Source: TMED26 sp002694075 (GTDB taxonomy: Bacteria > Pseudomonadota > Alphaproteobacteria > Thalassobaculales > Thalassobaculaceae). From it: a stretch of 64,000 nucleotides of DNA. This document shows, piece by piece, positions 50,543-60,120 of this stretch. The position numbers were made by a program, and so were the translations under genes. Position 1 is the stretch's first letter, and each line of letters begins with the position of its first letter. The DNA lies in assembly GCA_036160575.1 (NCBI GenBank), contig JAYYDT010000025.1, positions 1 through 64,000 of the forward strand, given 5' to 3'. The notes beneath the pieces were generated by a model. That model was not told where the DNA came from, did not search any database, and saw nothing but the letters and a program-made list of their open reading frames with translations.

Positions 50543-52690
50543 TTGAGCGCGCCAACATCATTCGGCGGGCGGGATTTCCGCCCGCTGTTCCATCCGCGCC
50601 GATTCGCGGTGATCGGCGCCAGCAGCGATCTGTCCTCCTTGCGCGGTCGCTTAGTGGCGGTCATGGACCGCCATGACTACGCCGCCGAATTGATCCCGAT
50701 CAGTCGTAGCGAAGCGACGGTCGCCGGCCGGCCGGCCTATAAATCGATCACCGAGGCGCCCGGCGAGGTCGATATGGCCATCGTCATCGTGCCGGCGCCC
50801 CACGTGCCGGCGGTGCTCGCCGACTGCGCCGCCAAAGGCGTCAAAGCGGCGCAAATCATCTCCTCCGGCTTCGCCGAGGAAAGCGGCGCCGGCGGCCGCG
50901 ATTTGCAGGCCGAAATCGCGGCTATCGCGGCGGCCTCCGGCATGCTGGTCTTGGGGCCGAATTCCGAAGGTTTCGCCAATTTGCAGGCGCGCCTGGCGCC
51001 GACCTTCTCGCCGGTCATCGACCATGACGGGGCGCTCGACCCGCCGGCCGGCTCGACCAGTCGGCGGGTGGCGGTGATCGCCCAATCCGGCGGGGTCGGG
51101 TTCTCTTTTCTCGATCAGGGTCGCCCGAAAGGCTTGGCTTTCAGCCATGTGGTGACAACCGGCAATGAAGCTTGTGTCGAAACCTTCGACCTGGTCGAGT
51201 GGATGGTCGACGCCGATGAGGCCGATGTCTTCATCTTGTTTCTGGAAAACGTCAAAACGGCGGAAACCTTTCGCCGCGCCGCGGCCAAAGCCCTGGCCGC
51301 CGGCAAGCCGATCATCGTCGTCAAAGTGGGCCAATCGGAGGCCGGCCAGCGCGCCGCCCTGTCGCACACCGCCGCGCTCGCCGGTGCCGATGGCGCCTAT
51401 CGGGCGATGTTCGCCCATTACGGGTTGATCCCCGCCGAAACGCCCAGCCAGGCGGTCGACCTGGCGGCCGGTTTCGCTTTCATGGGCGATTTCTCGCCGA
51501 CCGGCACCGCCACCGCGATTTTCACCGCCTCCGGCGGCGCCGGCGGCTGGATGGCCGATAGCGCGGCGGCGGCCGGTTTGTCGGTGCCGGTCCTGGATGC
51601 CGCGACACGCGCCGCCATCGACCAGCATTTGCCGTCCTATGGCGCCTCGGACAATCCGGTCGACGCCACCGCCCAGGCGATCCACCACCTCGGCTACGCC
51701 GGTTTGATCGACCTGTTGCGCGACGCGCCAGGCATCGATTCGATTATCGCCGTCGCCTCGGCGCGCCTGCCGGGCCGCATCGAGCAAGATCGTCCGGCCC
51801 TTCAGCGGGTCCGCGCCGCGACGTCTAAACCGGTGTTTTTCTGGTCCTATACCCTGCCCCACCCGTCGGCGGTGGAAGTGTTGACGTCCTGTGGTTTTCC
51901 GCTGTTCACCGACCCGTTGAATTGTGCCCGGGCGGCCCGCGCGCTGGCCGATTACGGCGCCCGGCGGGCGGCTTTCACGGCGCCGCCGGCGGTCGCCCCG
52001 GCGCCCGTGCCGGCCGATTGGCCGGCGACTGGGCCGATGCCCGAATACCGCGCCCAGGCGTGGCTGCGCGACCACGGTCTGCCGGTCGCGGCCGGCCATT
52101 TGGTGACCGATGCGGCGGCGGCGGTGAGCGCCGCCCAGGCGCTTGGCGGGCCGGTGGCGATGAAGGTGCAGGCCGCCGATTTCGCCCATAAAAGCGATTA
52201 TGGCTTGGTGCTTTTGGGCCGCGCCGGCGACGCCGAGGTGGCCGCCGGCTATGACCAGCTGATGGCGCGGGCGGCGGCTGCCGGCGCCACGGATGTCGAC
52301 GGCGTCCTGGTGCAGGCGATGGCCGCGCCGGGGGTGGAGCTTTTGATCGGGGTGCACCGCGACGCCACTTTTGGGCCGATGTTGACGGTCGGTCCCGGCG
52401 GCGTCATGGCCGAGTTATTGGGCGGCGGCGTGACGCTGCCGTTGCCGGTGGGGGCGGATGATTTGACGACGCTGCTCGCCGGCCCGGCGGTGGCGCCTTT
52501 GCTCGCTGGTTTTCGTGGTCAACCGGCGGCCGATCTGGCCGCGCTCACCCGCCTGCTGGTCGATTTGGCCGCGCTGGTCGCCGCCCACGGCGATCATATC
52601 GCGGAGCTGGATCTCAATCCGGTGATCGCCCATGGCGATGGGGTGACCATCGTCGACGCCTTGATCGTCACTGGGCCAGCGCCGGAATAG
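50543..52690 (+). CDS. ADP-forming acyl-CoA synthetase (acetate-CoA ligase family)
   Basis: A 715-residue fused NDP-forming synthetase. An N-terminal CoA-binding Rossmann domain (F-A-V-I-G-A-S, about 21-27), a flavodoxin-like domain with the phospho-His in L-S-H-T-A-A-L-A-G (H275), and a C-terminal ATP-grasp domain (about 490-715, A-M-K-V-Q-A, E-L-D-L-N-P-V-I) are visible. It makes or uses acyl-CoA with ATP/ADP instead of AMP. TTG 50543 is the likely start, only 6 nt after the dehydrogenase stop and without a clear ribosome site, so translation is probably coupled. It ends the operon that starts at 46080. Confidence 0.9.
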   Translation: MSAPTSFGGRDFRPLFHPRRFAVIGASSDLSSLRGRLVAVMDRHDYAAELIPISRSEATVAGRPAYKSITEAPGEVDMAIVIVPAPHVPAVLADCAAKGVKAAQIISSGFAEESGAGGRDLQAEIAAIAAASGMLVLGPNSEGFANLQARLAPTFSPVIDHDGALDPPAGSTSRRVAVIAQSGGVGFSFLDQGRPKGLAFSHVVTTGNEACVETFDLVEWMVDADEADVFILFLENVKTAETFRRAAAKALAAGKPIIVVKVGQSEAGQRAALSHTAALAGADGAYRAMFAHYGLIPAETPSQAVDLAAGFAFMGDFSPTGTATAIFTASGGAGGWMADSAAAAGLSVPVLDAATRAAIDQHLPSYGASDNPVDATAQAIHHLGYAGLIDLLRDAPGIDSIIAVASARLPGRIEQDRPALQRVRAATSKPVFFWSYTLPHPSAVEVLTSCGFPLFTDPLNCARAARALADYGARRAAFTAPPAVAPAPVPADWPATGPMPEYRAQAWLRDHGLPVAAGHLVTDAAAAVSAAQALGGPVAMKVQAADFAHKSDYGLVLLGRAGDAEVAAGYDQLMARAAAAGATDVDGVLVQAMAAPGVELLIGVHRDATFGPMLTVGPGGVMAELLGGGVTLPLPVGADDLTTLLAGPAVAPLLAGFRGQPAADLAALTRLLVDLAALVAAHGDHIAELDLNPVIAHGDGVTIVDALIVTGPAPE

Positions 52691-52695
52691 GCCGG

Positions 52696-53274
52696 TCAGG
52701 GCGCCGCGTCGCCGTCTAAATTCTGTTTTTCCCAGTTCAGAATTTCACGGCGAAGAATAGCGTAGCGACGTGTCGCGCGGCGGCCAAAATCCGGCTCGGC
52801 GGCGATTTGATCCTCCAACTCCCGCCAATCCTCGGCCGTCAGGTGGCGGCGCGCCGCCGGGAACAAATGCATGTCTTCGAAACTCATATGGCGCCGCTCC
52901 CGGTCAATGAAATCATAGGCCATTTCGGTAAAGGCGTCGCGTTCCATCATCACCGTGCCTTCGCCCAGGACGCCGCGTACTTGGGCGCCAAAGGCTTCAA
53001 TGCGCTGGTGAAAATCGTGATGTTCGGCGATCAACCCGGTGAGCGCCTCGGCCGCCGCCGGGTCGCGCGCGGCGATGGCGGCGATCAACATTTCCTCCTT
53101 GGGGTGATGGACCCTGAGGGAGTAGGTCGTGAAATACTCGATGACGCCCTCGACAATGTCGTAGTCGGGCGCTTGCACCTTTGCGACCCGGTCGATTTGG
53201 CGCGCGAAAATATCCAAAAGACGCCGGTGCTTGACGTGGTCGCGTTTTAAACTGTTGATCAGACGATGGCTCAT
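52696..53274 (-). CDS. Hemerythrin-domain protein
   Basis: A 192-residue four-helix protein. Likely di-iron ligands: H-V-K-H (about 13-16), H-H-P-K-E-E (about 56-61), H-H-D-F-H (about 85-89) and H-M-S-F-E-D (about 130-135), matching the H...HxxxE...HxxxH...HxxxxD hemerythrin spacing. It could bind oxygen, nitric oxide or iron. A strong dyad surrounds its promoter. It is convergent with the acyl-CoA synthetase gene, 5 nt apart. Confidence 0.9.
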   Translation of the reverse strand: MSHRLINSLKRDHVKHRRLLDIFARQIDRVAKVQAPDYDIVEGVIEYFTTYSLRVHHPKEEMLIAAIAARDPAAAEALTGLIAEHHDFHQRIEAFGAQVRGVLGEGTVMMERDAFTEMAYDFIDRERRHMSFEDMHLFPAARRHLTAEDWRELEDQIAAEPDFGRRATRRYAILRREILNWEKQNLDGDAAP

Positions 53275-53288
53275 TGAAATCCATTTTC

Positions 53289-53323
53289 GTGCAGTGATTG
53301 CAATTTATCATAGCACACTGCAC
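53289..53323 (-). promoter_or_regulatory. Operator-like dyad around the hemerythrin promoter
   Basis: GTGCAGTG (53289-53296) and CACTGCAC (53316-53323) are perfect 8-bp inverted arms with centres 27 bp apart. TATGAT, a good -10 on the minus strand (53307-53312), lies between them, 32 bp from the start codon. The repeated TGCA cores and an internal TTGCAA (53298-53303) resemble the TGC-rich site next to phaR. A dimeric regulator bound here would cover the promoter. Confidence 0.55.
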
Positions 53324-53352
53324 TCCAGGCTGTATCCCGCCGACGACAGGAT

Positions 53353-54912
53353 TTAGCGCGGCAAGGCGGCGCCGTCGGTCCAATACCGCGCGCGCAGCTT
53401 TTGTTTATAGAGTTTGCCGTTTTCTTGGCGCGGTAACTGGTCGACAAAATCGATGCTGCGGGGACATTTCACATGGCTCAGCCGGGCCCGGCAATGGGCC
53501 ATCAAGGCGGCCGCCAGATCGGCGCCGGCGGCGGCCGGGTCGACGGCCTGCACCACCGCTTTCACCTCCTCGCCAAATTCGGCGTTGGGCACCCCGATCA
53601 CCGCCACGTCATAAACCTGGGGGTGGCTGGCCAGGACGTTCTCGCATTCCTGGGGGTAAATATTGACTCCGCCGGAGATGATGGTGAAGGCGCGCCGGTC
53701 GGTCAGGAACAGAAAGCCCTCGTCGTCGACATAGCCAATATCGCCAAGGGTGCTCCAGCCTTTGGGATGGCGCGATTCGGCGGTCTTGTCCGGGTCGTTG
53801 TGATAGTCGAAAACCGGCCCGCCTTCGAAAAAAACGGTGCCCGGCGTGCCATTTGGCAGGACTTCGCCGGCGTCGTCGCAGATGCGCAAGGTGCCGATCA
53901 GGGCACGCCCCACCGAGCCCGGTTTGGCCAGCCAGTCGGCGCTGTCGATGGCGCAATAGCCATTGCCTTCGGAGCCGGCGTAATATTCGCGGATAATCGG
54001 CCCCCACCAGTCGATCATCTGGCGTTTGACATCGACCGGGCAGGGCGCGGCGGCATGCACCGCGACCCGATGGCTGGACAGGTCATAGCGCGCGCGCACG
54101 TCGTCGGGCAGGCGCAGCATGCGAATGAAATGAGTCGGCACCCATTGGCTATGGGTGATTTGATACTTCTCAATCAGCGCCAGCGCGCTTTCGGCGTCGA
54201 ATTTCTCCATCACCACCGAGGTGCCGCCAAACCGGATAGAGCGGATGTTAAACATCAGCGGGGCGGCGTGATAGAGCGGCGCCGGCGACAGATATATCGA
54301 CCGTTCATCGACCTCGTAGAGCTTCATCATCGTGCGGTGCCAGGCCGCGGGCTCGCCGAACGGGTTGTCGGACAAGGGTTTCTTGACCCCTTTCGGCCGG
54401 CCGGTGGTGCCCGATGAATAAAGCATCTCGACGCCTTCCGACTGGTCGCCGATGGGTGTCGTTGGCTGCGCCGCCAAGGCCGCGTCCAGGTCGCCGAAAC
54501 CGGCCACCTGGCGATCCGCCATTAGCCGCGCGGCGGCCGGCACGCCAGCCGCCTCGAGGGCGCCGGCGGTGGCCGCCATGGCGTGGCTGGTGAGCAGAGC
54601 TTGGGAGTCGTTGTCGGTCAGGATGTAGTCGACCTCCGCGCTCCCCAGATGGGTCGAAATCGCCGTCACGCGCAGGCCGGCGCGCATGCCGCCCCACGCC
54701 AGCGGCAGGTAGAGCGGGTGATTTTCCATCAAAATCGACACCCGATCGCCGCGCGCCAACCCCAAGGAACGCAGCAGATGCGCGCATTGATTGGACAGCG
54801 CCTCGAAGTCGGCGAAGGTGATCACCCGGCCGCTGCCGGCCATAATCACCGCCGGCCGGTCGGGCGTCCGGGCGGCGAAGGCGCCGGGGTGAAGTTGGGC
54901 GTAATCGTCCAT
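53353..54912 (-). CDS. AMP-forming acyl-CoA synthetase
   Basis: A 519-residue adenylate-forming ligase. P-loop-like L-Y-S-S-G-T-T-G-R-P-K-G-V (about 166-178), A5 motif region G-S-E-G-N-G-Y, A7/A8 segment F-L-T-D-R-R-A-F-T-I-I-S-G-G-V-N-I-Y-P-Q-E-C-E-N and the catalytic lysine region E-N-G-K-L-Y-K-Q-K-L near the C-terminus are present. It activates a carboxylate to acyl-CoA, probably the entry step for this cluster. ATG 54912 is used; a GTG at 54927 is possible. It follows the acyl-CoA dehydrogenase gene by 34 nt. Confidence 0.92.
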   Translation of the reverse strand: MDDYAQLHPGAFAARTPDRPAVIMAGSGRVITFADFEALSNQCAHLLRSLGLARGDRVSILMENHPLYLPLAWGGMRAGLRVTAISTHLGSAEVDYILTDNDSQALLTSHAMAATAGALEAAGVPAAARLMADRQVAGFGDLDAALAAQPTTPIGDQSEGVEMLYSSGTTGRPKGVKKPLSDNPFGEPAAWHRTMMKLYEVDERSIYLSPAPLYHAAPLMFNIRSIRFGGTSVVMEKFDAESALALIEKYQITHSQWVPTHFIRMLRLPDDVRARYDLSSHRVAVHAAAPCPVDVKRQMIDWWGPIIREYYAGSEGNGYCAIDSADWLAKPGSVGRALIGTLRICDDAGEVLPNGTPGTVFFEGGPVFDYHNDPDKTAESRHPKGWSTLGDIGYVDDEGFLFLTDRRAFTIISGGVNIYPQECENVLASHPQVYDVAVIGVPNAEFGEEVKAVVQAVDPAAAGADLAAALMAHCRARLSHVKCPRSIDFVDQLPRQENGKLYKQKLRARYWTDGAALPR

Positions 54913-54946
54913 GGGCGCTCCGCGCACTGGGGAAGAGGGCGCCGGC

Positions 54947-56092
54947 TCAGTGCTGGAACAACGAACGCCCGATGATTTCCTTCATGATTTCGCTGGTGCC
55001 GCCGGCGATGCGGCCCATGCGGGCGTCGGCCCAGGCGCGGGCAATCGGATATTCCCACATATAGCCATAGCCGCCATGCATTTGCAGGCAGTCGTCGAGC
55101 ACCTGGCACAAGGTTTCGGTGCTTTGTAGCTTGGCGATGGCGGCGTCGGTGGCGTCCAATTCGCCGCGCATGTGGTTTTCGATGCACTGGTCGATGAAGA
55201 CGCGCATCGTGGTCACCTTGGCTTTCACCTCGGCCAACTTGAAACGGGTGTTTTGGAATTCGGCGATGGATTTGCCGAAGGCCCGCCGGTCGGTGGTGTA
55301 GGCGACGGTTTCTTCAAGCGCGGCCTCCATCGCCGAGGTCGAGCGCATCGCGACGAGCAGGCGCTCCTGCGGCAATTGCTCGACCAACTGAATAAAGCCG
55401 CGATTTTCGCCCCCCAGCAAATTGGTCGCCGGTACCCGCACGTTATCGAAGAATAGCTCTGACGTGTCCTGCGCCTTCCAGCCGATTTTTTCCAAATTGC
55501 GGCCGCGTTTGAAGCCGTCGCGGCCACGTTCGACCAGGACCAGGCTGGTCCCCTTGGCGCCGGCGTCGGGATTGGTCTTGGAAACGACGATCACCAGATC
55601 GGCGAGCTGGCCGTTGGTGATGAACACTTTCGAGCCATTGATGACGATATCGTCGCCGTCGCGTAGGGCGGTGGTTTTGATGCCTTGCAGATCGGAGCCG
55701 GCCGCCGGTTCGGACATGGCGATGGCGCCGAGGGTCTCGCCCCGCACCATTTTCGGCAGCCATTCCTGCTTTTGTTCCTCGGTGCCGTAATGCACCAAAT
55801 AAGGCGCGACGATTTCCGAATGCAGGTAGAAACCCGGGCCGGTGGCACCAATGCGGGCCAATTCCTCGACCACCACGCCGGACATCAAAAAGTCGCCGCC
55901 GGGACCACCATATTCCTCGGGCACCGAGCAGCAGAGCAGACCTTGCTCGCCGGCCTTAAGCCACAGCTCGCGGCTGACCGCGCCATCCTTTTCCCATTGC
56001 GCGTGATGGGGCGCGATCTCGCTTTCGCAAAACCGGCGCACCGATTGGCGAAAAACCTCATGCTCTTCGGAATAGACGGTACGCGTGAACAT
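54947..56092 (-). CDS. Acyl-CoA dehydrogenase (self-sufficient type)
   Basis: A 381-residue dehydrogenase with all usual motifs in one chain: A-M-S-E-P-A-A-G-S-D (FAD loop), T-D-R-R-A-F-G-K-S-I, Q-M-H-G-G-Y-G-Y-M and A-G-G-T-S-E-I-M-K. In contrast to the pair at 48-50 kb it can form a homotetramer. The catalytic-Glu position of medium-chain enzymes is Gly, as in long-chain and isovaleryl types where the base lies elsewhere. GGAGGT precedes ATG 56092. It is divergent from the SDR gene across a palindromic operator candidate. Confidence 0.93.
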   Translation of the reverse strand: MFTRTVYSEEHEVFRQSVRRFCESEIAPHHAQWEKDGAVSRELWLKAGEQGLLCCSVPEEYGGPGGDFLMSGVVVEELARIGATGPGFYLHSEIVAPYLVHYGTEEQKQEWLPKMVRGETLGAIAMSEPAAGSDLQGIKTTALRDGDDIVINGSKVFITNGQLADLVIVVSKTNPDAGAKGTSLVLVERGRDGFKRGRNLEKIGWKAQDTSELFFDNVRVPATNLLGGENRGFIQLVEQLPQERLLVAMRSTSAMEAALEETVAYTTDRRAFGKSIAEFQNTRFKLAEVKAKVTTMRVFIDQCIENHMRGELDATDAAIAKLQSTETLCQVLDDCLQMHGGYGYMWEYPIARAWADARMGRIAGGTSEIMKEIIGRSLFQH

Positions 56093-56165
56093 TGTGGTCG
56101 ACCTCCCAGTCTGTGCCGCGTTTATCGCGGCTAATTTGCGCGTGACAATCCCTGTCTCGGTTTTA

Positions 56166-56183
56166 TAGTACGCACACGTACTA
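56166..56183. promoter_or_regulatory. Perfect palindromic operator candidate in a divergent promoter
   Basis: TAGTACG and CGTACTA flank CACA, giving an 18-bp perfect dyad, in AT-rich DNA between the divergent acyl-CoA dehydrogenase and SDR genes. The length and symmetry suit a dimeric MarR or TetR repressor. A MarR-family gene lies in the plus-strand operon (58066), making it the natural candidate. One protein could control both directions. Confidence 0.6.
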
Positions 56184-56232
56184 ATTTGAAACAAGCGCGC
56201 GCTATGACGCGGCTGAAACCAGGGGAAATGGG

Positions 56233-57153
56233 ATGAGCGAGGGCAAGCTTCTTGACGGGAAAACCGCCTTGATCACCGGCGCCGGCCGTGGCATCGGCCG
56301 CGATATGGCGATCATGATGGCGGCCAATGGCGCCAAAGTGATCGTCAACGATCTGGGCGGCACCACCTCCGGCGAGGGCGCCGACCAGGAGCCGGCGCTG
56401 GAAGTCGTCAAGGAAATCCGCGACGCCGGCGGCGAAGCCGAGGCCAATTTCGGCAGTGTCGCCGATTTCGCCACCGGCGAGGCGATGGTCGCCCAAGCCA
56501 TCGACCAATTCGGTGGGCTGGACATCGTGGTTAACAACGCCGGCATCCTGCGCGACGTCATTTTCCATAAAATGACGGAAGAGGAATGGGACGCGGTGAT
56601 CAACGTCCATCTCAAGGGCGCGTTCAACGTCAGCCGGGCGGCGGCCACCCATTTCCGCGAAAAGGGCAGCGGCTGTTTCGTTCACTTCACCTCGACCTCC
56701 GGCTTGATCGGCAATTTCGGTCAAGCCAATTACGCCGCCGCCAAGCTGGGCATCGCCGGCCTGTCCAAGTCGATCGCCCTCGATATGGCGCGTTTTGGCG
56801 TCACCTCGAACTGTATTTCGCCTTTCGCCTGGAGCCGCATGATCGGCACCATCCCGATTGGCGACGAGGCCCAGCGCGCCCGTGTCGACAAGTTGAAGGC
56901 GATGACGCCGGCCAAAATCGCGCCGTTGGCCGTGGCTTTGGCCTCGGAAGCCGGCAAACAGGTGAGCGGCCAGATTTTCGCGGTCCGCAACAACGAGATT
57001 TTCCTGATGGGGCAATCGCGGCCGGTGCGCTCGGTCCACACCGCCGAGGGGTGGACGCCGGAAGGGGTGGTCGACACCGTCTTCCCGTCGCTGCAGGCGA
57101 GCTTCTTCCCGCTTGATCGCAGCGCCGACATCTTCACTTGGGATCCGATCTAA
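56233..57153 (+). CDS. SDR dehydrogenase, (3R)-hydroxyacyl-CoA dehydrogenase (MFE-2) type
   Basis: A 306-residue short-chain dehydrogenase. T-G-A-G-R-G-I-G (15-22), N-N-A-G (101-104), S155, Y167 and K171 form the cofactor site and catalytic set. The insertion V-N-D-L-G-G-T-T-S-G-E-G (38-49) and the length above 300 match the dehydrogenase domain of peroxisomal multifunctional enzyme 2 (17-beta-HSD4). It is 25 nt upstream of a MaoC hydratase, so the two together replace MFE-2. It would oxidise a (3R)-hydroxyacyl-CoA with NAD+. Confidence 0.88.
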   Translation: MSEGKLLDGKTALITGAGRGIGRDMAIMMAANGAKVIVNDLGGTTSGEGADQEPALEVVKEIRDAGGEAEANFGSVADFATGEAMVAQAIDQFGGLDIVVNNAGILRDVIFHKMTEEEWDAVINVHLKGAFNVSRAAATHFREKGSGCFVHFTSTSGLIGNFGQANYAAAKLGIAGLSKSIALDMARFGVTSNCISPFAWSRMIGTIPIGDEAQRARVDKLKAMTPAKIAPLAVALASEAGKQVSGQIFAVRNNEIFLMGQSRPVRSVHTAEGWTPEGVVDTVFPSLQASFFPLDRSADIFTWDPI

Positions 57154-57178
57154 GCGCAGCCGCGCGGGAGACGCGCCA

Positions 57179-58045
57179 ATGGCCATTGATTACGACAAGT
57201 TGATGGCCTGGCCCTTCGGCCAGGTCGAACAAAGCTACACCGCCAAGGACAGCATCCTGTACGCCCTTGGCCTCGGTCTTGGCGCCGATCCTCTGGACAG
57301 CGACCAATTGCGCTACACCTTCGAGGAAGCCGACGGTTTCGCCGCCCTGCCGACCATGGCCGTGGTCCTGGCCGGACCGGGCTTTTGGGCGCGTGACCCG
57401 AACAGCGGCATCGCCTGGCAAAAGGTTCTCCACGGCGAGCAGGAAATCGAACTGCATGGGCCGGTGCCGGCGGCGGCGACGGTGGTCGGCGAGACCCGTA
57501 TCACCGAGATTATCGACAAGGGTGCCGATAAAGGCGCGTTGTTATATCTGGAGCGGGTGCTGACCGATAAGGCGACGGGCGCCAAGATCGCCACCTTGAA
57601 TTCCACGACCTTCGCCCGCGGCGACGGCGGTTTTGACGGCCCAAGCGGCCCGACCCGACCGGTCCACAGCCTGCCCGAGCGGGATCCCGACAGCCATTGC
57701 GACCTGCCGGTCCTGCCGCAGGCGGCCCTGATCTACCGCTTGTCGGGCGATCCCAACCCCTTGCATGCCGACCCGGCGGTCGCCGCCGCCGCCGGTTTCA
57801 AGGCGCCGATCCTCCATGGGCTTTGTACCCTGGGCGTCGCCGGCCACGCGATTTTGAAAACCCAATGCGGCTATGACCCGGCGCGCTTCAAAAGCCTGGC
57901 CCTGCGGTTTTCCTCGCCGGTTTATCCCGGCGAAACCATCCGCACCGAAATGTGGCGCGACGGCGACATCGTGTCGTTCCGCGCGCGCGTCGTCGAGCGC
58001 GACGCGGTGGTGCTCAACAATGGCAAGGCGGTGGTCGCCGGCTAG
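57179..58045 (+). CDS. MaoC-family (R)-specific enoyl-CoA hydratase 2
   Basis: A 288-residue double-hotdog hydratase. The hydratase-2 motif L-S-G-D-P-N-P-L-H-A-D-P (188-199) contains catalytic D191, N193 and H196, followed by H-G-L-C-T-L-G (213-219). The N-terminal hotdog is degenerate, as in human MFE-2 hydratase. It adds water to trans-2-enoyl-CoA to give the (3R)-alcohol, substrate for the preceding SDR. The same operon continues with the MarR regulator after 20 nt. Confidence 0.9.
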   Translation: MAIDYDKLMAWPFGQVEQSYTAKDSILYALGLGLGADPLDSDQLRYTFEEADGFAALPTMAVVLAGPGFWARDPNSGIAWQKVLHGEQEIELHGPVPAAATVVGETRITEIIDKGADKGALLYLERVLTDKATGAKIATLNSTTFARGDGGFDGPSGPTRPVHSLPERDPDSHCDLPVLPQAALIYRLSGDPNPLHADPAVAAAAGFKAPILHGLCTLGVAGHAILKTQCGYDPARFKSLALRFSSPVYPGETIRTEMWRDGDIVSFRARVVERDAVVLNNGKAVVAG

Positions 58046-58065
58046 CCCGGCGGCGCCTCTCCCCG

Positions 58066-58542
58066 ATGGCGCGTGGTCGCCTCGATCCGGACCGTAATCT
58101 CGGCTTTTTGCTGCATGACGTCGCCCGTTTGCGGAGCGCCGCTTTCGACCAAATGATGCGCCCCCTGGGCATCACCCGGGCGCAATGGCGGGTGCTTGGG
58201 GTGCTTTACGCCGAGGATGGCGTGACGCAAGCCGAACTCGCCAAGCGGATCGATCTCGGCCGTGTCTCGCTTGGCGGGATTATCGATCGACTGGAGGCGG
58301 CCGGCTGGGTCGCTCGCCAGAAAGACCCCGCCGACCGGCGCGCCAATCGGGTGTGGCTGACCGATAAAGTGGTCGAGGTGCGCCGCCGCATGCAGCGCGG
58401 CGTCGATGTCCTGAACGGCACCAGCCTGGCCGGGCTCGACGCCCAACGGATTGAGGATTTGGTCGATGCCCTGCTGGTCATCAAACGCAATTTGATCGCC
58501 GCCGAAGAAGGACGTAAGGCCGGCACCGAGGGAAGGAAATAA
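58066..58542 (+). CDS. MarR-family transcriptional regulator
   Basis: A 158-residue winged-helix protein. The recognition region is G-V-T-Q-A-E-L-A-K-R-I-D-L-G-R-V-S-L-G-G-I-I-D-R-L-E and the wing is R-Q-K-D-P-A-D-R-R-A-N-R-V-W-L-T, standard for MarR. N-terminal and C-terminal helices form the dimer. It sits inside the SDR-MaoC-racemase operon and so probably senses an aromatic or acyl-CoA intermediate and controls this operon, perhaps at the dyad at 56166-56183. The next gene starts 1 nt after its stop. Confidence 0.92.
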   Translation: MARGRLDPDRNLGFLLHDVARLRSAAFDQMMRPLGITRAQWRVLGVLYAEDGVTQAELAKRIDLGRVSLGGIIDRLEAAGWVARQKDPADRRANRVWLTDKVVEVRRRMQRGVDVLNGTSLAGLDAQRIEDLVDALLVIKRNLIAAEEGRKAGTEGRK

Positions 58543-58543
58543 G

Positions 58544-59692
<1,149 letters not shown>

Positions 59693-59779
59693 TCGCCGGG
59701 ACAGCCTAATGGCAGACTTTGTCATAAGTCGAAAGCGCGTGCCGGCCACTCGGCCGCGAACCGTCAGGAGGCGCCTAAG

Positions 59780-60085
59780 CTGACCCATACCCGTCTCACC
59801 CCGGCGGTACGGGAGGATCTTGAGGAGATTTGGCACTACACCGCGCACCCTTGGTCTTTGACCCAGGCCGACCGTCACCTGGATGAACTGGAGGATGTTT
59901 TCAATCGCCTGTTGGCCTTTCCCGAAATGGCGGCGTTGCACCGTGAATTCGATCCGCCGGTCCGCCCGCACCTCAGCGATCAACACCTCATCGTCTGTCA
60001 GGTCGCGGACGATCATCTGGTGGTCCCGCGGGTCCTCGGCGGACGGCGGGATTGGCGACACGTTCTGAAGACGATTGACCCCTAA
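59780..60085 (+). CDS. RelE/ParE-family toxin-like protein with apparent CTG start, no antitoxin
   Basis: A 101-residue protein if read from CTG 59780, which stands eight bases after a perfect AGGAGG (59766-59771); no ATG, GTG or TTG fits that site, and TTG 59858 would remove the first helix. R-L-T-P-A-V-R-E-D-L-E-E-I-W-H-Y-T is the ParE N-terminal helix, and Q-H-L-I-V-C-Q-V and V-P-R-V-L-G-G-R-R-D-W are the usual later strands. ParE poisons gyrase and RelE cleaves mRNA. The 87-bp gap upstream cannot hold an antitoxin, so this is an orphan or decayed system. Confidence 0.65.
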   Translation: MTHTRLTPAVREDLEEIWHYTAHPWSLTQADRHLDELEDVFNRLLAFPEMAALHREFDPPVRPHLSDQHLIVCQVADDHLVVPRVLGGRRDWRHVLKTIDP

Positions 60086-60120
60086 GCCAACATGACCCCA
60101 ACCGATAAGGAGAGCGAAGG

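Noticed and set aside
50651..52357. 568-codon open frame antisense to the ADP-forming acyl-CoA synthetase
   Set aside because: GC-rich third-position effect. The translated product is low-complexity Arg/Gly/His and has no domain.
59709..59783. Short ATG frame (24 codons) before the ParE-like gene as an antitoxin
   Set aside because: Too short and very basic, with no DNA-binding or toxin-wrapping pattern of ParD/RelB.
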